From the NCBI RefSeq assembly GCF_009683175.1, contig NZ_WKKW01000003.1, positions 62,001-126,000 of the forward strand: DNA of 64,000 nucleotides, given 5' to 3'. The notes beneath the pieces were generated by a model. The model was not told the origin of the DNA. It ran no database searches and saw only the letters and a program-made list of their open reading frames with translations. Shown one piece after another: positions 61,967 to 64,000 of the stretch; position 1 is the first letter of the stretch, and each line of letters begins with the position of its first letter. A program made the position numbers and the translations under genes. Source of the DNA: Bifidobacterium asteroides (GTDB lineage Bacteria; Actinomycetota; Actinomycetes; Actinomycetales; Bifidobacteriaceae).

Positions 61967-63070
61967 GTGATTGCCCTCATCATCGGAATCCTGGTCGCCC
62001 TGGTGGTGACGCTGGCGGGGACCCCCCTGCTGATACGGCTGGTCCACCGCCTGCACTACGGCCAGTACATCCGCCAGGACGGGCCCAAGTCCCACCTGGT
62101 CAAGCGCGGCACCCCGACCATGGGCGGGCTGGTCATCAACCTGGCCATCCTGCTGGGCTGGGCGGCCTCGGCGCTCTACCGCTACCTGTCGCGGGGGGAG
62201 TCCGTGTCCCTGTCGGCCATGCTGGTCCTGTTCGCCATGCTCTCCATGGGCTTCCTGGGCTTCATCGACGATTTCGCCAAGGTGCGCAAAAAGCAGAACC
62301 TGGGCCTGTCGGTCAGGGCCAAGTTCATCGGTCAGTTCATTCTGGCCACCATATACGCGGTGCTGGCCCTGAAGCTGCCCACCAAGAACGGCTACCCCAG
62401 CGCCCAGGCGGGCATATCCTTCGTGGAGCAGCCCATCATCGACTTCCGAATGGCGGGCAGCGTCCTGTCCGTGGTGCTCTTCATCATCTGGGTCAATCTG
62501 CTGATGACGGCCTGGAGCAATGCCGTCAACCTGACTGACGGCCTGGACGGGCTGGCTTCGGGCTCCTCCATGATCGCCTTCGTGGGTTACACGGTCATCG
62601 CCTTCTGGGAGAGTTACCACCTGAAGGGCGGCAGCCATCCCGGACATGCCTATGCGGTCTCCGACCCCCTGGACCTGGCCATCATCGCCTGCTGCGCGGC
62701 CGTGGCCTGCTTCGGCTTCCTCTGGTACAACACCAATCCGGCCTCCATCTTCATGGGAGACACCGGATCCCTGGCTCTGGGCGGGCTCTTCGCAGCCCTG
62801 TCCATCGCCACCCATACCGAGCTGCTGGCGGTCATCCTGGGCGGGCTCTTCGTGGGAGAGGCCGCCTCCGACGTCATCCAGGTGGGCTACTTCAAGCTCA
62901 CCCACAAGCGGGTCTTCAAGATGGCGCCCATCCACCACCACTTCGAGCTGATGGGCTGGCAGGAGTCCAAGGTGGTTGTCCGGTTCTGGATGGTGGACCT
63001 GATCTTCGTCCTGCTGGCCCTGGTCTGCTTCTATGCGGACTGGGTGGTCCGCTCCGGGCTGCCCATCTGA
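61967..63070 (+). CDS. mraY: Phospho-MurNAc-pentapeptide transferase
   Basis: Transfers the muramyl-pentapeptide to undecaprenyl phosphate, making lipid I. Length 367 residues, ten membrane helices. GTG start after GGAG. Signatures: GPKSHLVKRGTPTMGGL, GFIDDFAKV (catalytic Asp pair), NAVNLTDGLDGLASG, FMGDTGSLALGG and MAPIHHHFELMGW. The lipid carrier comes from uppS at 14553. Confidence 0.97.
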   Translation: MIALIIGILVALVVTLAGTPLLIRLVHRLHYGQYIRQDGPKSHLVKRGTPTMGGLVINLAILLGWAASALYRYLSRGESVSLSAMLVLFAMLSMGFLGFIDDFAKVRKKQNLGLSVRAKFIGQFILATIYAVLALKLPTKNGYPSAQAGISFVEQPIIDFRMAGSVLSVVLFIIWVNLLMTAWSNAVNLTDGLDGLASGSSMIAFVGYTVIAFWESYHLKGGSHPGHAYAVSDPLDLAIIACCAAVACFGFLWYNTNPASIFMGDTGSLALGGLFAALSIATHTELLAVILGGLFVGEAASDVIQVGYFKLTHKRVFKMAPIHHHFELMGWQESKVVVRFWMVDLIFVLLALVCFYADWVVRSGLPI

Positions 63071-63149
63071 GTGCGTCCATTCACGGTACCGGACTTCGGC
63101 AGCCGGTATCATGCCAAGCAGGTGCCGGAGCTAGCGGAATGAGGTATTC

Positions 63150-64000
63150 ATGAACATGGACTTGAGCCAGAAGCGTGTACTGGTCGCCGGGCTGGGCATT
63201 TCCGGACGGAGCGTGGCCGCAGCCCTGCAAGGCCGTGCAGCCGGGGTGACCACTGTGGACCAGCGCGCTCCACAGGCCGATCTGCATGACTTCGACCAGG
63301 TGGATTGGAGCCGGGTGGACCTGGTCATGGCTTCTCCTGTCTTCAATCCGCGCACCCCATTTATCCTTGAGGCACAGCGTCGGGGCATCCCCGTGGTCAG
63401 CGAGGTGGAGATGGCTTGGCTGCTGCGGGTGCCCTCAGCCCGGACCGGCCGTCCAGCCCCCTGGATCGGGATCACCGGCACCAACGGCAAGACCTCGACC
63501 ACCAGGATGGTAGCCTCCATGATGCAGGCCAGTGGGTTTACGGCCCCTGCGGTGGGCAACATCGGCAAGGCCGTCTCCACAGCCGTCCTGGATCCCGACA
63601 ATGACATGCTCTGCGTGGAGCTGAGCTCCTTCCAGCTGCACTTCACCTTCTCGCCGGCCCTGGAGTGCGCGGCCATCACCAATCTGGCCGACGACCACCT
63701 GGACTGGCATGGGGGCTTCGAGGCCTATGCGGCCGACAAGGCGCGCATCTACCGGGGCGTACGCAAGGCCCTGGTCTACAACGCCGACGACTCCCGGGTC
63801 TCCGACCTGGCCGGACAGGCTCAGCCGGCCTCCGGTTGCCGACGGGTGGGCTTCACCCTGGAGCGACCCGAGTCCGGGCAGCTGGGCGTGGAGGACGGCT
63901 GGGTCGTGGACCGCAGCGGATTGACCGGTCAGGACCTTGAGGAGGGCGTCAGGCTGGTCCGGGTGGCCGATCTGACGGACCTGTGCGAGCCCGATGGTAC
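63150..64000 (+). CDS. murD: UDP-MurNAc-L-Ala:D-Glu ligase (3' end outside window)
   Basis: Adds D-glutamate. About 284 residues are visible. N-terminal Rossmann [15 protein letters not shown]-loop [48 protein letters not shown] and YNADD. GAGG 5 bases before the ATG. The order mraY-murD is that of a standard dcw cluster; ftsW, murG and murC are expected just outside. Confidence 0.95.
   Translation, partial: MNMDLSQKRVLVAGLGISGRSVAAALQGRAAGVTTVDQRAPQADLHDFDQVDWSRVDLVMASPVFNPRTPFILEAQRRGIPVVSEVEMAWLLRVPSARTGRPAPWIGITGTNGKTSTTRMVASMMQASGFTAPAVGNIGKAVSTAVLDPDNDMLCVELSSFQLHFTFSPALECAAITNLADDHLDWHGGFEAYAADKARIYRGVRKALVYNADDSRVSDLAGQAQPASGCRRVGFTLERPESGQLGVEDGWVVDRSGLTGQDLEEGVRLVRVADLTDLCEPDG

Overview
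The window is a gene-dense, GC-rich actinobacterial chromosome segment, most likely from a Bifidobacterium. Evidence for this: many GTG/TTG starts; a DUF3052 gene; the lexA / LysM gene / nrdR neighbourhood; ftsZ-sepF-yggT-divIVA-lspA-rluD; a his operon ending in hisH-hisA-glnA; an L-lactate dehydrogenase; and a sucrose/fructan module of LacI repressor, LacY-type permease and GH32 enzyme. Several proteins differ from the commonly seen forms (insertion in HisH, degraded MurE-like protein, Lon-like protein without PDZ), so a divergent species is possible. The species cannot be fixed from sequence alone. I see no insertion sequence, prophage, CRISPR array or rRNA. Apart from the tRNA-Val region at 7517-7820, no gene-free stretch exceeds about 280 bases.

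Layout. 1-7516: an APH-fold pseudokinase-like gene, a compact UvrD-type helicase, a zincin-like protein, a Lon-like membrane protease, DUF3052 and a DHA2 exporter. 7517-7720: a strong exporter promoter and tRNA-Val(TAC). 7821-15347: a multi-repeat DivIVA-type protein coupled to dxr-ispG, then a membrane-anchored alpha/beta hydrolase, recO and uppS; this strand joins isoprenoid supply to the undecaprenyl carrier of wall synthesis. 15514-18202: an M20 amidohydrolase and an MFS importer. 18381-22654: the csc (sucrose) module. 22716-25931: thiamine-binding protein, glyS, dusB. 26163-31013: the division cluster ftsZ-sepF-yggT-divIVA-lspA-rluD, followed by dnaE.

34697-41627 is hisD-hisC-hisB-unknown acidic protein-hisH-hisA and then glnA. 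41637-47277 (minus strand) is a translationally coupled trio: RsmC-like methyltransferase, HrpA, and a secreted lysozyme-like protein. hflX, ldh and a CDF metal transporter follow. 51029-53037 is the SOS node (lexA diverging from a LysM division-inhibitor candidate, with three LexA boxes, then nrdR). helD follows on the minus strand. 55473-64000 is the dcw cluster mraZ-rsmH-ftsL-ftsI-(pseudo-murE)-murF-mraY-murD, truncated by the window end, with a 10-bp-phased MraZ operator in front.

The most notable observations are an intact but catalytically emptied MurE-like protein inside the dcw cluster, two tandem abutting LacI-type operators covering the csc promoter, a perfect palindrome forming the whole spacer of the exporter promoter, 11-residue repeats in DivIVA, and an uncharacterised acidic protein coupled into the his operon.
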